A DNA stretch of 64,000 nucleotides. It comes from Mesorhizobium sp. M1B.F.Ca.ET.045.04.1.1 (GTDB lineage: Bacteria; Pseudomonadota; Alphaproteobacteria; Rhizobiales; Rhizobiaceae). The notes under the pieces are model-generated. The model was given only the letters and a program-made list of their open reading frames with translations. It ran no database searches and was not told the origin of the DNA. Below, piece after piece: positions 45,940-55,607 of the stretch; within the stretch, counting starts at the first letter, position 1, and the number at the start of each line of letters is the position of its first letter. The position numbers and the translations under genes are program-made. The stretch covers positions 496,001 to 560,000 of the forward strand of contig NZ_CP034448.1 in NCBI RefSeq assembly GCF_003952465.1, given 5' to 3'.

Positions 45940-48900
45940 ACGATCTCGCCCTTTCCCGCTTCGCTTCGCGCAAAACCGTCATGGAGACGATCATGAAACC
46001 CCTGTCATACGCCAGGCGCGGCGCGCGCTGGCTGATGGCGGCCGGTATCGCGGTCGCCATGACGCCGGCGCTGCCGGCGCTCGCCCAAGACAAGGCTCCG
46101 GCCGCGGCCGCCAATCCGGAATCCGCTCCTGAACAGCGCGGCATCAATCCGGAACTCGGGCGAATCGTGCCCTTCTTCACCAAGATAGGCGGCCAGAGAA
46201 GCTGCGATACCGTCGAATATGTCCTGAGCTTCGGCATCCACGGCGACCCGCAGGACTTCGACCGGCCAAGCGTGGCGGCCCTCTTGAAAGCGACAAGGCT
46301 CGACTTCAGGGACCAGCTGCCGCACGGCCTGCAGATCGTCAGCGTCGACGTCGTCGGCGACGGCACGAGCGCTTCCGGCGGACCGCTGCCCGCCGCTTCG
46401 ATCAGCACATCGGCCGGCCCGGACGATACGACGACCGTCTCCAATTTCCGGATCAGCGCCTCCAACCTCGACGGCGTCGGTCCTGCCAACGAACGCGTGA
46501 TCACCTTCCGGATTGCGGCCAAGATAGACCATGCCGCCTTTCCCGCACCGGCGACGGTCGACAACCAGGGCGAGATGAAAGTGGCCCTCAGGGGTGGTCC
46601 GGCAACCACGATCCCGTCACAGGATCCGGACAAGCCCGACGACGGCGATTTCCTCACTGGCGTGAAGACTTCGATCAAGATCGACCTGAGCAAATGCAAC
46701 CCGCCGCCTCCGCCTCCCGGCAAGGAATGCTTCAAGGTCGAGCGCGGCACGGTCGACTGCGTGCCCGGCGGCGGCGCCTTCATCTACCACATGCCGGTCG
46801 GCCCGGAGATGGGCGGCAAGTGGGTGCAGGTGTCGACGACGACGCCCGGCATCACCATCGTTCCCGACACGCAACAGGTGCCTGCGGGCGGCGGCGTGCT
46901 GAACTGGAAGATCATCGGCGCCTCGCCCGGCGATGCCATCCATCTCGTCGTCACCGGCATCGACACCTATGCCGGGCCGAAGGAAGGCTGGGGGCTCTGC
47001 TGCACGCAGACGATCGACATCGTCATTCCGCGCGACCTCAGATGCCCGCCTGAAAAGCAGCCCGACCTCAAGGTCGAGAAGTGGGCCGAGGTGCCGCGTT
47101 GCACGATGGCCGGCGGCTGCGATTTCACCATCACGGTCACCAATGTCGGCGACGGGCCCTACAACGGCAAGATCGTGCTCGACGAGGTGACGCTGCCGGC
47201 GGGCTCGGTGGTCACTTCAGGACCGAATCCGCCCTGGGTCTGCGCGCCCGCAATGACGCCGATGACCTGCACCCATCCGGTGACCACGCTCAACCCCGGC
47301 GCCTCCGTCAACCTCAAGCTCGGCTTCAAGCCGGCCGGCGGCTGGCAGGGCGGCGTGCTGCGCAACTGCGCCGCCTATGATTACCAGGCCAGCGGCAAGC
47401 CGCTGTTCGGCAGCCAGCAGAACGACCGCGGCTGCGCCTCGATCCCGATCTGCCGTCGTGGCGATCGCGACCCGCGGTGCCAGCCTCCGGTCGAGAAGAA
47501 GGTCGACCTGATCCTGAAGAAGCGCGCCCGCGTCCCGGTCTGCACGCTGGAGGGTGTCTGCTATTTCGTGATCGACATCATCAACAACGGCACCAACACC
47601 TATAACGGGCCGCTGACGGTGATCGACACCTATCCCGGCGGCGCGCCGACCTCCTCGACCTTCGGGCCGAGCCCGCCATGGACCTGCGGACCGAACGGCC
47701 CCGGCCAGTTCCGCTGCGACAATGCCGGCATCTCGCTGCCTCCGGGCGCTTCGACGCCGATCGTCGTCAAGGCGGTGATGCCGGCAAACTACCGGCCGGA
47801 TAGCGTCGAGAATTGCGCCGAGGTGAAGGCCATCCCCGGCGAGGCCGACCTCGCCAACAACAAGGCCTGCGCGACCGAGCGCATCCGCCATCCGAACGGC
47901 GGCCAGCCCGGCCTGCGCATCACCAAAATATGCGAGGGCTCGCTCGCCGGTGCCGCGGCGATTTCCTGCCGGATCACCGTCAGCAACGCCGGCACCGCCG
48001 CCCCCACCGGTCTGGTGCGGGTCAATGATGCCGCCACGCTTATATCGGGCGGTATGCCGGCAGCCATCCAGACCGTGACCCCCGACGGCGCTGACTGGAG
48101 CTGCGGGCCGGTGCCTGCCAACACGCTGTCGTGCCAGATTCCCGGCGCGGTCATGACGCCCGGAACCAGCCGGCATTTCGACGTGACGGTGAGCGCCAAT
48201 GGCGCGTTCGAGAACTGCGCGCGCGGCTCCTATGGGCCGGCGCCGGGCGACGATATCGTCTATCCGATCGGCCAGGCCTACGCCAAGGGCGGCGGCGCCT
48301 CGACCATCCGCGTCGAGAAGACCGGCGATGCCGAGTGCCAGCCGGGCGCGCCCTGCTCGTTCGAGATCACTATCGCGAACGATGGGCCAAACGCCTTCTC
48401 CGGCCCGGTCCGCATCGGCGATGCGGTCGGTCTGGACGGCGTTGGCCGCCTGGAAGGCGTTCCGATCGCCTCGATCGATCCGCCCTTCGGCTGCTCGCCG
48501 GAACCGACGACGCTGCCGGCATCCTGCATCGCCAAGCTGACGCTTGGCGCCGGTGAAAGCCACACGCACCATGTCAGCGTGGTCCTTCCCGACCTTGCCA
48601 AACTGCAGGGCGCGGTCAGCGGGCAGAACTGCGTCGGCGTGCTCTCGCCGAACACGCCGGTGCAGGGCGGCAGCGACGTGCTGTCGCGCGCCCCGACCAA
48701 CGCACAGGGCGATCGCGGCAAGGCCTATGCCTGCCACCCCTTCACCATCAAGCGTGAAGCGAAGACCCAATGCTCGGCCGGCATGGTGCTCAACTCGGCC
48801 GGCCGCTGCGCCTGCCCGGAGGGCACCAGCTTCCGGAACGGCCAGTGCTCCGGCGGCGGCACCCAGCTTCTGCCGCTGCCAGTACCGCAACGCTGCGTCC

Positions 48901-49649
48901 TGCTCAAGGGCCAGATCCGGACCGAGGATGGGCGCTGCGTTTGTCCGCGCGGCACCGAGCTGGAAAACGGCAAATGCGTACGGGGCGAGCAGCCGCAGGA
49001 GCCGCAGTGCACGCTGCGTCCCGGCCAATACCGCGACCAGGACGGCAATTGCGTGTGCCGGCGTGGCGAGCTGGTGAACGGCGTCTGCCAGGTCGTTCCG
49101 CCGAAATGCACGATCCGTGGCGCCGTGCCGACTTCAAATGGCTGCGTCTGCCCGAAGGGCACGCATCTCGACCGCGTCGCCAAGGCCTGCGCGCCCGACA
49201 GGCAGCCGCCCAGCCAGTGCCGGATTCGCGGCCAGGTGCGCAATGCCGACGGTGATTGCGTCTGCCCGAGGGGAATGGAGGTGAGGGGTAAGGTCTGCGC
49301 GCCGGTCAAGAAGCCGCAAGCGTGCTCCATCCGCGGCCAGATCCTCAACAAGCGTGGCGCCTGTGTATGCCCGCGCGGCACCGAGGTGATAGAAGGCAGG
49401 TGCGGCACGTTCGAAGACGCTGAATGCGCTCCGGGCTCGCAGATGATCGACGGCATTTGCCAGCCGATCGTCAGGCGGCGCTGCCCGGTCGGGACGACCG
49501 GACGGTATCCGGACTGCTTCCCGATCCGCAGGCGGCCAGGCCTGGAGATCGATCCGAACCTGCTGCTCAATCCGAACATCCTGCAGCAGCTGGTGCCAAG
49601 GGACCGACCAAGATTGCAACGGAACCCGGCGACCAACAACCTTCAGTAA
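45936..49649 (+). CDS. Giant secreted DUF11 / Cys-rich repeat protein
   Basis: A 1237-residue secreted protein. The signal peptide is about residues 20-53. Then comes a ~200-residue N-terminal domain, a Pro-rich linker, the Cys-rich domain shared with the upstream protein (residues 265-370), four DUF11-like immunoglobulin-type repeats starting near residues 374, 520, 656 and 788 (each with VxKxx near the start and NxGxxxYxGP-like strands), and a C-terminal region from about residue 946 to 1195 with about eight Cys-rich modules of the form [12 protein letters not shown]. It ends in [15 protein letters not shown] and a tail with [11 protein letters not shown]. Start set at 45936, with GAGGAGG, overlapping the previous stop. 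Function unknown; likely an extended surface or matrix protein with many disulfides. Confidence 0.8.
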   Translation: MNDLALSRFASRKTVMETIMKPLSYARRGARWLMAAGIAVAMTPALPALAQDKAPAAAANPESAPEQRGINPELGRIVPFFTKIGGQRSCDTVEYVLSFGIHGDPQDFDRPSVAALLKATRLDFRDQLPHGLQIVSVDVVGDGTSASGGPLPAASISTSAGPDDTTTVSNFRISASNLDGVGPANERVITFRIAAKIDHAAFPAPATVDNQGEMKVALRGGPATTIPSQDPDKPDDGDFLTGVKTSIKIDLSKCNPPPPPPGKECFKVERGTVDCVPGGGAFIYHMPVGPEMGGKWVQVSTTTPGITIVPDTQQVPAGGGVLNWKIIGASPGDAIHLVVTGIDTYAGPKEGWGLCCTQTIDIVIPRDLRCPPEKQPDLKVEKWAEVPRCTMAGGCDFTITVTNVGDGPYNGKIVLDEVTLPAGSVVTSGPNPPWVCAPAMTPMTCTHPVTTLNPGASVNLKLGFKPAGGWQGGVLRNCAAYDYQASGKPLFGSQQNDRGCASIPICRRGDRDPRCQPPVEKKVDLILKKRARVPVCTLEGVCYFVIDIINNGTNTYNGPLTVIDTYPGGAPTSSTFGPSPPWTCGPNGPGQFRCDNAGISLPPGASTPIVVKAVMPANYRPDSVENCAEVKAIPGEADLANNKACATERIRHPNGGQPGLRITKICEGSLAGAAAISCRITVSNAGTAAPTGLVRVNDAATLISGGMPAAIQTVTPDGADWSCGPVPANTLSCQIPGAVMTPGTSRHFDVTVSANGAFENCARGSYGPAPGDDIVYPIGQAYAKGGGASTIRVEKTGDAECQPGAPCSFEITIANDGPNAFSGPVRIGDAVGLDGVGRLEGVPIASIDPPFGCSPEPTTLPASCIAKLTLGAGESHTHHVSVVLPDLAKLQGAVSGQNCVGVLSPNTPVQGGSDVLSRAPTNAQGDRGKAYACHPFTIKREAKTQCSAGMVLNSAGRCACPEGTSFRNGQCSGGGTQLLPLPVPQRCVLLKGQIRTEDGRCVCPRGTELENGKCVRGEQPQEPQCTLRPGQYRDQDGNCVCRRGELVNGVCQVVPPKCTIRGAVPTSNGCVCPKGTHLDRVAKACAPDRQPPSQCRIRGQVRNADGDCVCPRGMEVRGKVCAPVKKPQACSIRGQILNKRGACVCPRGTEVIEGRCGTFEDAECAPGSQMIDGICQPIVRRRCPVGTTGRYPDCFPIRRRPGLEIDPNLLLNPNILQQLVPRDRPRLQRNPATNNLQ

Positions 49650-49670
49650 CGGAGCTGCGGCCACATCGCG

Positions 49671-49704
49671 AACCCGCCGGAGCAATCCGGCGGGTTGTTA
49701 TTTT
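49671..49704 (+). terminator. Rho-independent terminator after the secreted pair
   Basis: AACCCGCCGGA-GCAA-TCCGGCGGGTT followed by GTTATTTT. A clean 11-base stem with tetraloop 22 bases after the stop codon. Confidence 0.9.
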
Positions 49705-49845
49705 CCCGCGTCCCAGCCGCGTTCCTGTGCGCCTGCCGACCGATGCGGAAAACATGCTTCCCCTTGGCTGGACGATGGTCTAGGCAGACCCGCATGGAAG
49801 GCGCGCGGCCCAGCGCGCCGACGTGGATGCCGGGAGAGGCCTTTC

Positions 49846-50523
49846 ATGAGCAAGAAGACCCTGATCGCGCCGTCGGTGCTGGCGTCGGATTTCTCGAAGC
49901 TCGGCGACGAGGTCGAGGCGGTCGCGGCCGCCGGCGCCGACTGGATCCATCTCGACGTGATGGACGGTCATTTCGTGCCCAACATCACCTTCGGCCCATC
50001 GGTGATCAAGGCGATCCGCAACCGGACAAAAACCTTCTTCGACTGCCATCTGATGATCGCGCCGGCCGACCCCTATCTGGCTGCCTTCGCCGAGGCCGGC
50101 TGCGACGGCATGACCGTGCATGCCGAGGCCGGCCCGCATCTCGACCGTTCGCTGCAGACCATCAAGGGCCTCGGCAAGAAGGCCGGCGTCTCGCTCAACC
50201 CGGCGACGCCGGAAACGGCGATCGAATATGTGCTCGACCGGCTCGACCTCATCCTGCTCATGACCGTCAATCCCGGTTTCGGCGGCCAGGCGTTCATCCC
50301 GGCCATCGTCGACAAGGTGAAACGCGTCAAAGCGCTGATCGGCAACCGCCCGATCCGCATCGAGATCGACGGCGGCGTCTCGCCGGAAACAGCGCCGCTG
50401 GTGACCGCCGCCGGCGCCGACGTGCTGGTGGCGGGGGCGGCCATCTTCAAAGGCGGCACCGTCGAAGCGTATCGGGCAAATATAGAGGCAATCCGCTCCG
50501 CAGCCGACAAGGCCGCCAATTAA
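49846..50523 (+). CDS. rpe: Ribulose-phosphate 3-epimerase
   Basis: A 225-residue TIM-barrel epimerase of the pentose phosphate pathway and, in some rhizobia, the Calvin cycle. Motifs [32 protein letters not shown] and [11 protein letters not shown] with the metal and acid/base residues (His, Asp, Asp) are all present. Length matches the family. A GGGAGAGG lies just upstream of the ATG. No clear operon partners. Confidence 0.94.
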   Translation: MSKKTLIAPSVLASDFSKLGDEVEAVAAAGADWIHLDVMDGHFVPNITFGPSVIKAIRNRTKTFFDCHLMIAPADPYLAAFAEAGCDGMTVHAEAGPHLDRSLQTIKGLGKKAGVSLNPATPETAIEYVLDRLDLILLMTVNPGFGGQAFIPAIVDKVKRVKALIGNRPIRIEIDGGVSPETAPLVTAAGADVLVAGAAIFKGGTVEAYRANIEAIRSAADKAAN

Positions 50524-50705
50524 AGTATGCGACGCAGCTCTTCTAGCGGAGGTTGCACACTCCAATCGCGCTATTGAACCGTTGTTCAATATATCTTGTT
50601 GGCCATAAAAATCGTAGGCGGATTTTACTTTACTCGATAATAGACCGCCCCCTTGTCTAAAAGTCGAGTATCATCATCTTCCGCTTTGAGGCGGCAATGC
50701 CCGAC

Positions 50706-50716
50706 TGTATGATACA
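50706..50716. promoter_or_regulatory. Candidate operator upstream of the GntR gene
   Basis: A perfect odd palindrome TGTATGATACA, 50 bases before the regulator ATG. MatR-type regulators are known to bind a TTGTATACAA-like palindrome, which this resembles apart from the central base. No second copy is seen directly upstream of matB. Confidence 0.4.
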
Positions 50717-50766
50717 TGTACGGGAAATTGCTTCGCCGAGGGGCCCTGGCAAAACAGGGGCAAGCA

Positions 50767-51534
50767 ATGGGAGTTCGATTGACATACGGAAATGCCGATA
50801 CGGGCCAAGGCAAGGGTGCCAAGAGCACGCTGGCCAGTTCGGTCTACCATCAGCTCCGCGAGGACCTGCTGCGTGGAGCTTTGGAAGCCGAGGGCAAGCT
50901 GCGCGTCGAATGGGTCGTTTCCCGCTATGGCGCCGGCGCCTCGCCGGTACGCGAAGCGCTCAACCGCCTCGCCGCCGAGGGCCTGCTCGGCCGCCATGAC
51001 CAGCGCGGCTTCTTCCTGATGCCGGTGAGCGCGGCCGAGCTGGAGGAGCTGACCCGCACGCGCTGCTGGCTGGAGGAACGCGCGTTGCGCGAATCCATAG
51101 CGCACCGCACGGCCGAGTGGGAAGAACAGCTGGTGCTCGCCCTGCACCGGCTGGCGCGCGCCGAGCGGCGCCAGCCAAGCGAACCGGCAACCAACAATCC
51201 GGAATGGGAGAAGCTGCACCGCGCCTTCCACCGCGCGCTGATCTCGGCATGCCGGTCGCACTGGCTGATCGGCTTTTGCGACCAGCTTTCCGACCAGGCC
51301 TCCCGCTACCGGCTGATCTCGCAGCGCGGTCCGGGCTCCGAACGGGACGACCTCGGCGAGCACCGGACGATCGCCGAGCACACGCTGGACGGCGATGCCG
51401 ACGGCGCGGTCGAAGCCTTGCTCAGCCACTACCGGCTGACGGCGGAGATGTGCATGGCGCGCTTTAACGAGGGCTACGGTCCGAAGGCCGGCTCGGGCAA
51501 GGTTTCGCGCGGCCGCAAACAGCCGTCCATGTAG
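50767..51534 (+). CDS. GntR family regulator, FadR-type (FCD), probable MatR
   Basis: A 255-residue GntR regulator with N-terminal winged helix (SSVYHQLREDLLRGALE to SPVREALNRLAAEGLL) and an all-helical FCD ligand domain. The conserved His residues near EHRTIAEHTLDGDADGAVEALLSHY would hold a metal. Since matB follows directly, it is probably the malonate-responsive MatR. The ATG at 50767 has AGGGG at seven bases; a longer frame from 50716 lacks one. It is separated from matB by a dispersed repeat. Confidence 0.8.
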   Translation: MGVRLTYGNADTGQGKGAKSTLASSVYHQLREDLLRGALEAEGKLRVEWVVSRYGAGASPVREALNRLAAEGLLGRHDQRGFFLMPVSAAELEELTRTRCWLEERALRESIAHRTAEWEEQLVLALHRLARAERRQPSEPATNNPEWEKLHRAFHRALISACRSHWLIGFCDQLSDQASRYRLISQRGPGSERDDLGEHRTIAEHTLDGDADGAVEALLSHYRLTAEMCMARFNEGYGPKAGSGKVSRGRKQPSM

Positions 51535-51569
51535 CTGCCCATCGCCGGCAAATCTGGTATTCGCTCTGG

Positions 51570-51668
51570 CTAAAGCGCGTCGCGATCTTTCAGATTCGCT
51601 GCGCTTTAGTTTTTTGATTTTACGCATGTCTTTGTCCCGAAACCGGTTCCCACTTTCGGGAGACATGC
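51570..51668. repeat. Bipartite palindromic repeat between gntR and matB
   Basis: First hairpin CTAAAGCGC / GCGCTTTAG (51570-51609), then TTTTTTGATTTTAC, then GCATGTC / GACATGC with inner CCCGAAA / TTTCGGG (51624-51668). Both units appear in reverse order at 14651-14754. Confidence 0.8.
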
Positions 51669-51711
51669 TTTAGGCCGATGCATCGAATGTCATCGGCAAC
51701 GAGGCCAGGGA

Positions 51712-53238
51712 ATGACCATGACCAACCACCTGTTCGACGCTTTCCGCGCCAGCATGCCGGCGCCTGGCCAAATGTTAATGGAGACCGATAACGGACGTTC
51801 GATCTCCTATGGCGACATGCTGGCGCGGTCCGGGCAATTTGCGCGTGCGCTTGTCGAAACGGGCGTCCAGCCCGGAGATCGCGTCGCCGTGCAGGTGGAG
51901 AAGACGCCGGAAGCGCTGCTGCTGTATCTCGCCTGTCTGCGCGCCGGCGCCGTCTTCCTGCCGCTCAACACCGCCTATACGTTGCCGGAGCTCGACTATT
52001 TCTTCCGCGACGCGGAACCGCGGCTGGTCGTCTGCGATCCGGAAAAGGCAGGCGATATCCAATCGCTTGCCGCGTCGGTGGGCGCCGCGACGCCGACGCT
52101 TGGCCGCGATGGGCGGGGCACGCTCGCGGATCGCGCCAAGGTGCAGCCGGAGGATTTTGCGAATGTAGCGCGCGGTCCGGACGATCTTGCCGCCATCCTC
52201 TATACCTCGGGCACGACCGGCCGATCCAAGGGCGCCATGCTCAGCCACGAGAACCTCGCCTCCAACGCGCGCGTGCTCACCGAGCACTGGCGCTTCGGCG
52301 CCGACGACGTGCTGATCCACTCGCTGCCGATCTTCCACACGCACGGCCTGTTCGTCGCCACCAACGTCATCCTGATGGCCGGCGCCAAGATGTTATTCGA
52401 GCAGAAATTCGATCCCGCCCGTGTCATCTCGCTTCTGCCGCGCGCGACCGCGCTGATGGGCGTGCCGACCTTCTATGTGCGGCTTTTGCAGCAGGAGGGC
52501 CTGACGAAGGCTGTGGCGAGCCACATGCGGCTGTTCATCTCCGGCTCGGCGCCGCTGCTTGCCGAGACGCACAATGCCTGGCGCGAGCGCACCGGCCACG
52601 CCATCCTCGAGCGCTACGGCATGACCGAAACCAACATGAACACGTCCAACCCCTATGACGGCGAGCGGCGCGCCGGCACAGTCGGCTTTCCCCTGCCCGG
52701 CGTCTCCTTGCGCATCGCCGATCCCGAGACGGCCAAGCCGCTGGCCCAGGGCGAGATCGGCATGATCGAGGTGAAGGGACCGAACGTCTTTGCCGGCTAC
52801 TGGCGGATGTCGGAGAAGACCAAAGCCGAGTTCCGCGGCGACGGGTTCTTCATCACCGGCGATCTCGGGCTGATCGACGCCGACGGCTATGTCCACATCG
52901 TCGGTCGCGGCAAGGACCTGATCATCTCGGGCGGCTACAACGTCTATCCGAAGGAAATCGAGAGCGAGATCGACGCGCTTGAAGGCGTCGGCGAAAGCGC
53001 AGTGATCGGCGTCGCCCATCCGGATTTCGGCGAAGGCGTCACGGCGGTCGTGGTGCGCAGGCCGGGATCGGCGATCAGCGCCGCCGACATTGCCGGCGCC
53101 ATCGCCGGGCGGCTGGCGAAATACAAGCATCCGAAGCAGGTGATCTTCGTTGATGAACTGCCGCGCAACACGATGGGCAAGGTGCAGAAGAACGTTTTGC
53201 GCGAGACGTATAAGGATATATATGCCAAAGCCGGCTAA
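51712..53238 (+). CDS. matB: Malonyl-CoA synthetase
   Basis: A 508-residue acyl-CoA synthetase of the ANL superfamily. It carries the P-loop-like ILYTSGTTGRSKGAMLSH, MTETNMNTSNPYDGERRAG (malonate-type A5 region), TGDLG and the catalytic Lys near RNTMGKVQKN. The NTSNPYDGERR block is characteristic of MatB over acetyl-CoA synthetases. It makes malonyl-CoA from malonate, ATP and CoA. In Rhizobium leguminosarum it works with MatA (decarboxylase) and MatC (transporter); neither is adjacent here. An in-frame ATG at 51718 is an equally possible start. Confidence 0.88.
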   Translation: MTMTNHLFDAFRASMPAPGQMLMETDNGRSISYGDMLARSGQFARALVETGVQPGDRVAVQVEKTPEALLLYLACLRAGAVFLPLNTAYTLPELDYFFRDAEPRLVVCDPEKAGDIQSLAASVGAATPTLGRDGRGTLADRAKVQPEDFANVARGPDDLAAILYTSGTTGRSKGAMLSHENLASNARVLTEHWRFGADDVLIHSLPIFHTHGLFVATNVILMAGAKMLFEQKFDPARVISLLPRATALMGVPTFYVRLLQQEGLTKAVASHMRLFISGSAPLLAETHNAWRERTGHAILERYGMTETNMNTSNPYDGERRAGTVGFPLPGVSLRIADPETAKPLAQGEIGMIEVKGPNVFAGYWRMSEKTKAEFRGDGFFITGDLGLIDADGYVHIVGRGKDLIISGGYNVYPKEIESEIDALEGVGESAVIGVAHPDFGEGVTAVVVRRPGSAISAADIAGAIAGRLAKYKHPKQVIFVDELPRNTMGKVQKNVLRETYKDIYAKAG

Positions 53239-53248
53239 TAATACTGCG

Positions 53249-53408
53249 TCGTCATCCTAGGGCGAAGCAAGGAGCGAAGCGACGCGGCGCAGACCCTAGG
53301 ATCCATTCCGTGACGCTAAGGCATTGCAACGGTTATAGAATTCTGCACCGTTGCGCTCTACGGCAGAGCTCACGGCATGGATCCTCGGGTCAAGCCCGAG
53401 GATGACGA
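53249..53408. repeat. 160-base palindromic element with TIR-like ends
   Basis: Perfect ten-base terminal inverted repeats TCGTCATCCT / AGGATGACGA, inner pairs GGATCCATTCCGTGA / TCACGGCATGGATCC and TTGCAACGGT / ACCGTTGCGC. It lies between convergent matB and nagA. It looks like a miniature inverted-repeat element or large hairpin, but contains no gene and no clear target-site duplication. Confidence 0.75.
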
Positions 53409-53418
53409 AGGAATAGGC

Positions 53419-54579
53419 TCAGGCGGAAAACACCTTCTCGCCGCCGATCCAGACGCTCTTTACATCCAGATCCTCCGACAGCCCGACAATGTCGGCGGCG
53501 GTGCCGTTGGCGAAGCGGCCGAGCCGGTGCGCCTGGCCGATCGCTTGCGCCGGATAGAGCGAGGCCATGCGGAGCGCCTCGTCGAGATCGAGCCCGATCA
53601 CACGATGGACGAAGCGCACGGCGGAAATCATGTCGAGGTCGGCACCGGCCAGCGTGCCGTCGGCAAGCCTGAGACTCCCGTCCTTGCGATAGATGGTGCG
53701 GCCGTTCAGCGTGAAGGAGGTCATGTCGGTGCCGATCGTCGCCATGGCGTCGGTGACCAGCAGGATCTTGCCCGGACCCTTCTTGGCATTGAGCGCGAGC
53801 GTCATCGTGCCGGGATGGACATGGATGCCGTCGGCGATGATGCCGGCGTAGAAATTGCCGGTGTCTATGGCGGCGCCGGCCAGCCCCGGCTCGCGATTGC
53901 CGATCTGGCTCATGGCATTGAAGAGATGCGTGACGACGGTGGCACCGGCCTCGGCGAAGGCCGTTGCCGTGGCATAGTCGGTGTCGGAATGGCCGAGGCT
54001 GACGACGGTGCCGGCCTTGGCCAGCGCCGTGACGCGGCCCGGCTCGACCGATTCCGGCGCAATCGTGGTGAGCAGGACCGGCAGATCCCGGCGCGCGGCG
54101 ACCAGCGCGGCCTGGTCGGCGTCGGTCATCGGCCGGATCAGAGCCGGATCATGCGCGCCCTTGCGCGCGACGGACAGATGCGGCCCTTCGAGATGCAGGC
54201 CGAGGAAACCCGGCACGTTCTTCCGCGCTGCCTCGGCGCCGGCGGCGACCGCTGCGGCGGTGATCGCCGGCGTGTCGGTGATCAGCGTCGGCAGCAGCGC
54301 CGTGGTGCCGAAGGGCGCATGCGCCCGGCAGATGGTCTCGATCGAGGCGACATCGGGATGGTCGTTGAGCATGACGCCGCCGCCGCCATTGACCTGGATG
54401 TCGACAAAGCCGGGGACCAGCAGGCGGCCGCCGGTCTCGACTTTGGATACCCCGGACGGAACGGCGCCAAGGGGCAGGATGGCCTCGACAAGACCGTCCT
54501 TGACGAGGAGAGCCGCGTCTTCGTGCCAGTCGGCACCGTCGAAGATGCGGGCACCGGTGAGGGCGAAACGGTCGCTCAT
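53419..54579 (-). CDS. nagA: N-acetylglucosamine-6-phosphate deacetylase
   Basis: A 386-residue amidohydrolase with VPGFVDIQVNG, GLHLEGPHLS and HLFNAMSQIGNREPG (metal and substrate sites) and LVTDAMATIG near the end. It removes acetate from GlcNAc-6-P. Its start overlaps the stop of the SIS-domain isomerase gene by four bases, so it is last in a tight four-gene operon (kinase, GntR, SIS, nagA). Confidence 0.93.
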   Translation of the reverse strand: MSDRFALTGARIFDGADWHEDAALLVKDGLVEAILPLGAVPSGVSKVETGGRLLVPGFVDIQVNGGGGVMLNDHPDVASIETICRAHAPFGTTALLPTLITDTPAITAAAVAAGAEAARKNVPGFLGLHLEGPHLSVARKGAHDPALIRPMTDADQAALVAARRDLPVLLTTIAPESVEPGRVTALAKAGTVVSLGHSDTDYATATAFAEAGATVVTHLFNAMSQIGNREPGLAGAAIDTGNFYAGIIADGIHVHPGTMTLALNAKKGPGKILLVTDAMATIGTDMTSFTLNGRTIYRKDGSLRLADGTLAGADLDMISAVRFVHRVIGLDLDEALRMASLYPAQAIGQAHRLGRFANGTAADIVGLSEDLDVKSVWIGGEKVFSA

Positions 54580-55607
54580 ACGGTTTCCGTCACCTTGCGC
54601 AGGTTGCGCGGCGCATCCGGATCGAGGCCGCGATGGCGGGCGAAGGCCTCGACAAAGCCGTAGAAGGACACGATCAGCGGCAGCGGATCGGTCAGCGGAT
54701 GGCCGGTCGCGACATGCGGCAGCAGCTTGGCGCTCCTTGCCTTGTCGGAGGTGACGAAAGCCGCCGCGCCCTTGGCCGCCAAGCTGTCGGCGGCCTCGGC
54801 CACCGAAGGCTCCGACGCGTCGCGGGCGGCGAGCGCCAGGACCGGAAAGCCCGGCCCGACCAGCGCCAGTGGCCCATGCATGACTTCCGCCGCGCTGTAG
54901 GCCTCGGCATGCATGGCGCAGGTCTCCTTGAACTTCAGCGCCGCCTCGCTGGCAATCGCGAAGGACGGGCCGCGGCCGAGGATGAACAGCGACTGCGGGG
55001 TCTCAAGCGCCGCCGCCAGCGCCATCCAGTCGCAAGCGATCGCCTTTTCGAAATGTTCGGGCAGGCGGGCAAGTGCTGAAAGCAGCGGCTCATCGCCGGT
55101 GCTGTGCGCCATCAGCGCCAAGGCGGCGACGGCCGAATTGACGAAGGTCTTGGTGGCCGCGACGCTGCGCTCAGGCCCGGCGAGGATGTCGATGGCATAG
55201 TCGGAGGCGCGCGCCAGCGGCGAGTCGGCGGTGTTGGTGATGGCGACGGTCAGCGCGCCGCCCGTCCTTGCCGTTTCGGCCATGGCGACGATGTCGGGGC
55301 TCTTGCCCGACTGCGAGATCGCGAGGCAAGCCGAGCCGCGCAGCCTGAGCTTCGCGCCGTAGATGGAGGCGATCGACGGGCCGACCGAAGCGACGGCAAG
55401 GCCGGCCGTCAGCTCGACAGCATATTTCATGAAAGTGGCGGCATGATCGGACGAGCCGCGCGCCACGGTGACGACGAAATGCGGATCGCGCTCGCGAAGG
55501 CCGCGGCCGGCTTCGGCAAGCATCTTGGCCGAGCCATCCAGCAGGCGGGCGGTGGCCTGCGGGATCTCCTCGATCTCGCGCCGCATATGGGTGGCGGTTG
55601 CGCTCAT
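54576..55607 (-). CDS. SIS-domain glucosamine-6-phosphate deaminase/isomerase (NagB-II type)
   Basis: A 343-residue protein with two SIS domains and no glutaminase domain, related to GlmS and AgaS. VARGSSDHAATFMKYAVE and AISQSGKSPDIVAMAE form the first phosphosugar site; GRGPSFAIASEAALKFKE the second. After NagA it converts glucosamine-6-P to fructose-6-P and ammonia. Overlaps both neighbours by four bases. Confidence 0.88.
   Translation of the reverse strand: MSATATHMRREIEEIPQATARLLDGSAKMLAEAGRGLRERDPHFVVTVARGSSDHAATFMKYAVELTAGLAVASVGPSIASIYGAKLRLRGSACLAISQSGKSPDIVAMAETARTGGALTVAITNTADSPLARASDYAIDILAGPERSVAATKTFVNSAVAALALMAHSTGDEPLLSALARLPEHFEKAIACDWMALAAALETPQSLFILGRGPSFAIASEAALKFKETCAMHAEAYSAAEVMHGPLALVGPGFPVLALAARDASEPSVAEAADSLAAKGAAAFVTSDKARSAKLLPHVATGHPLTDPLPLIVSFYGFVEAFARHRGLDPDAPRNLRKVTETV

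Noticed and set aside
47217..49028. 603-codon minus-strand open frame
   Set aside because: Antisense to the giant secreted protein; no start signal and Ala/Arg/Gly-rich shadow composition.
48771..49530. Regular repeats that might suggest a CRISPR array
   Set aside because: The periodicity is at protein level (Cys modules); DNA units differ and there are no constant direct repeats with unique spacers.
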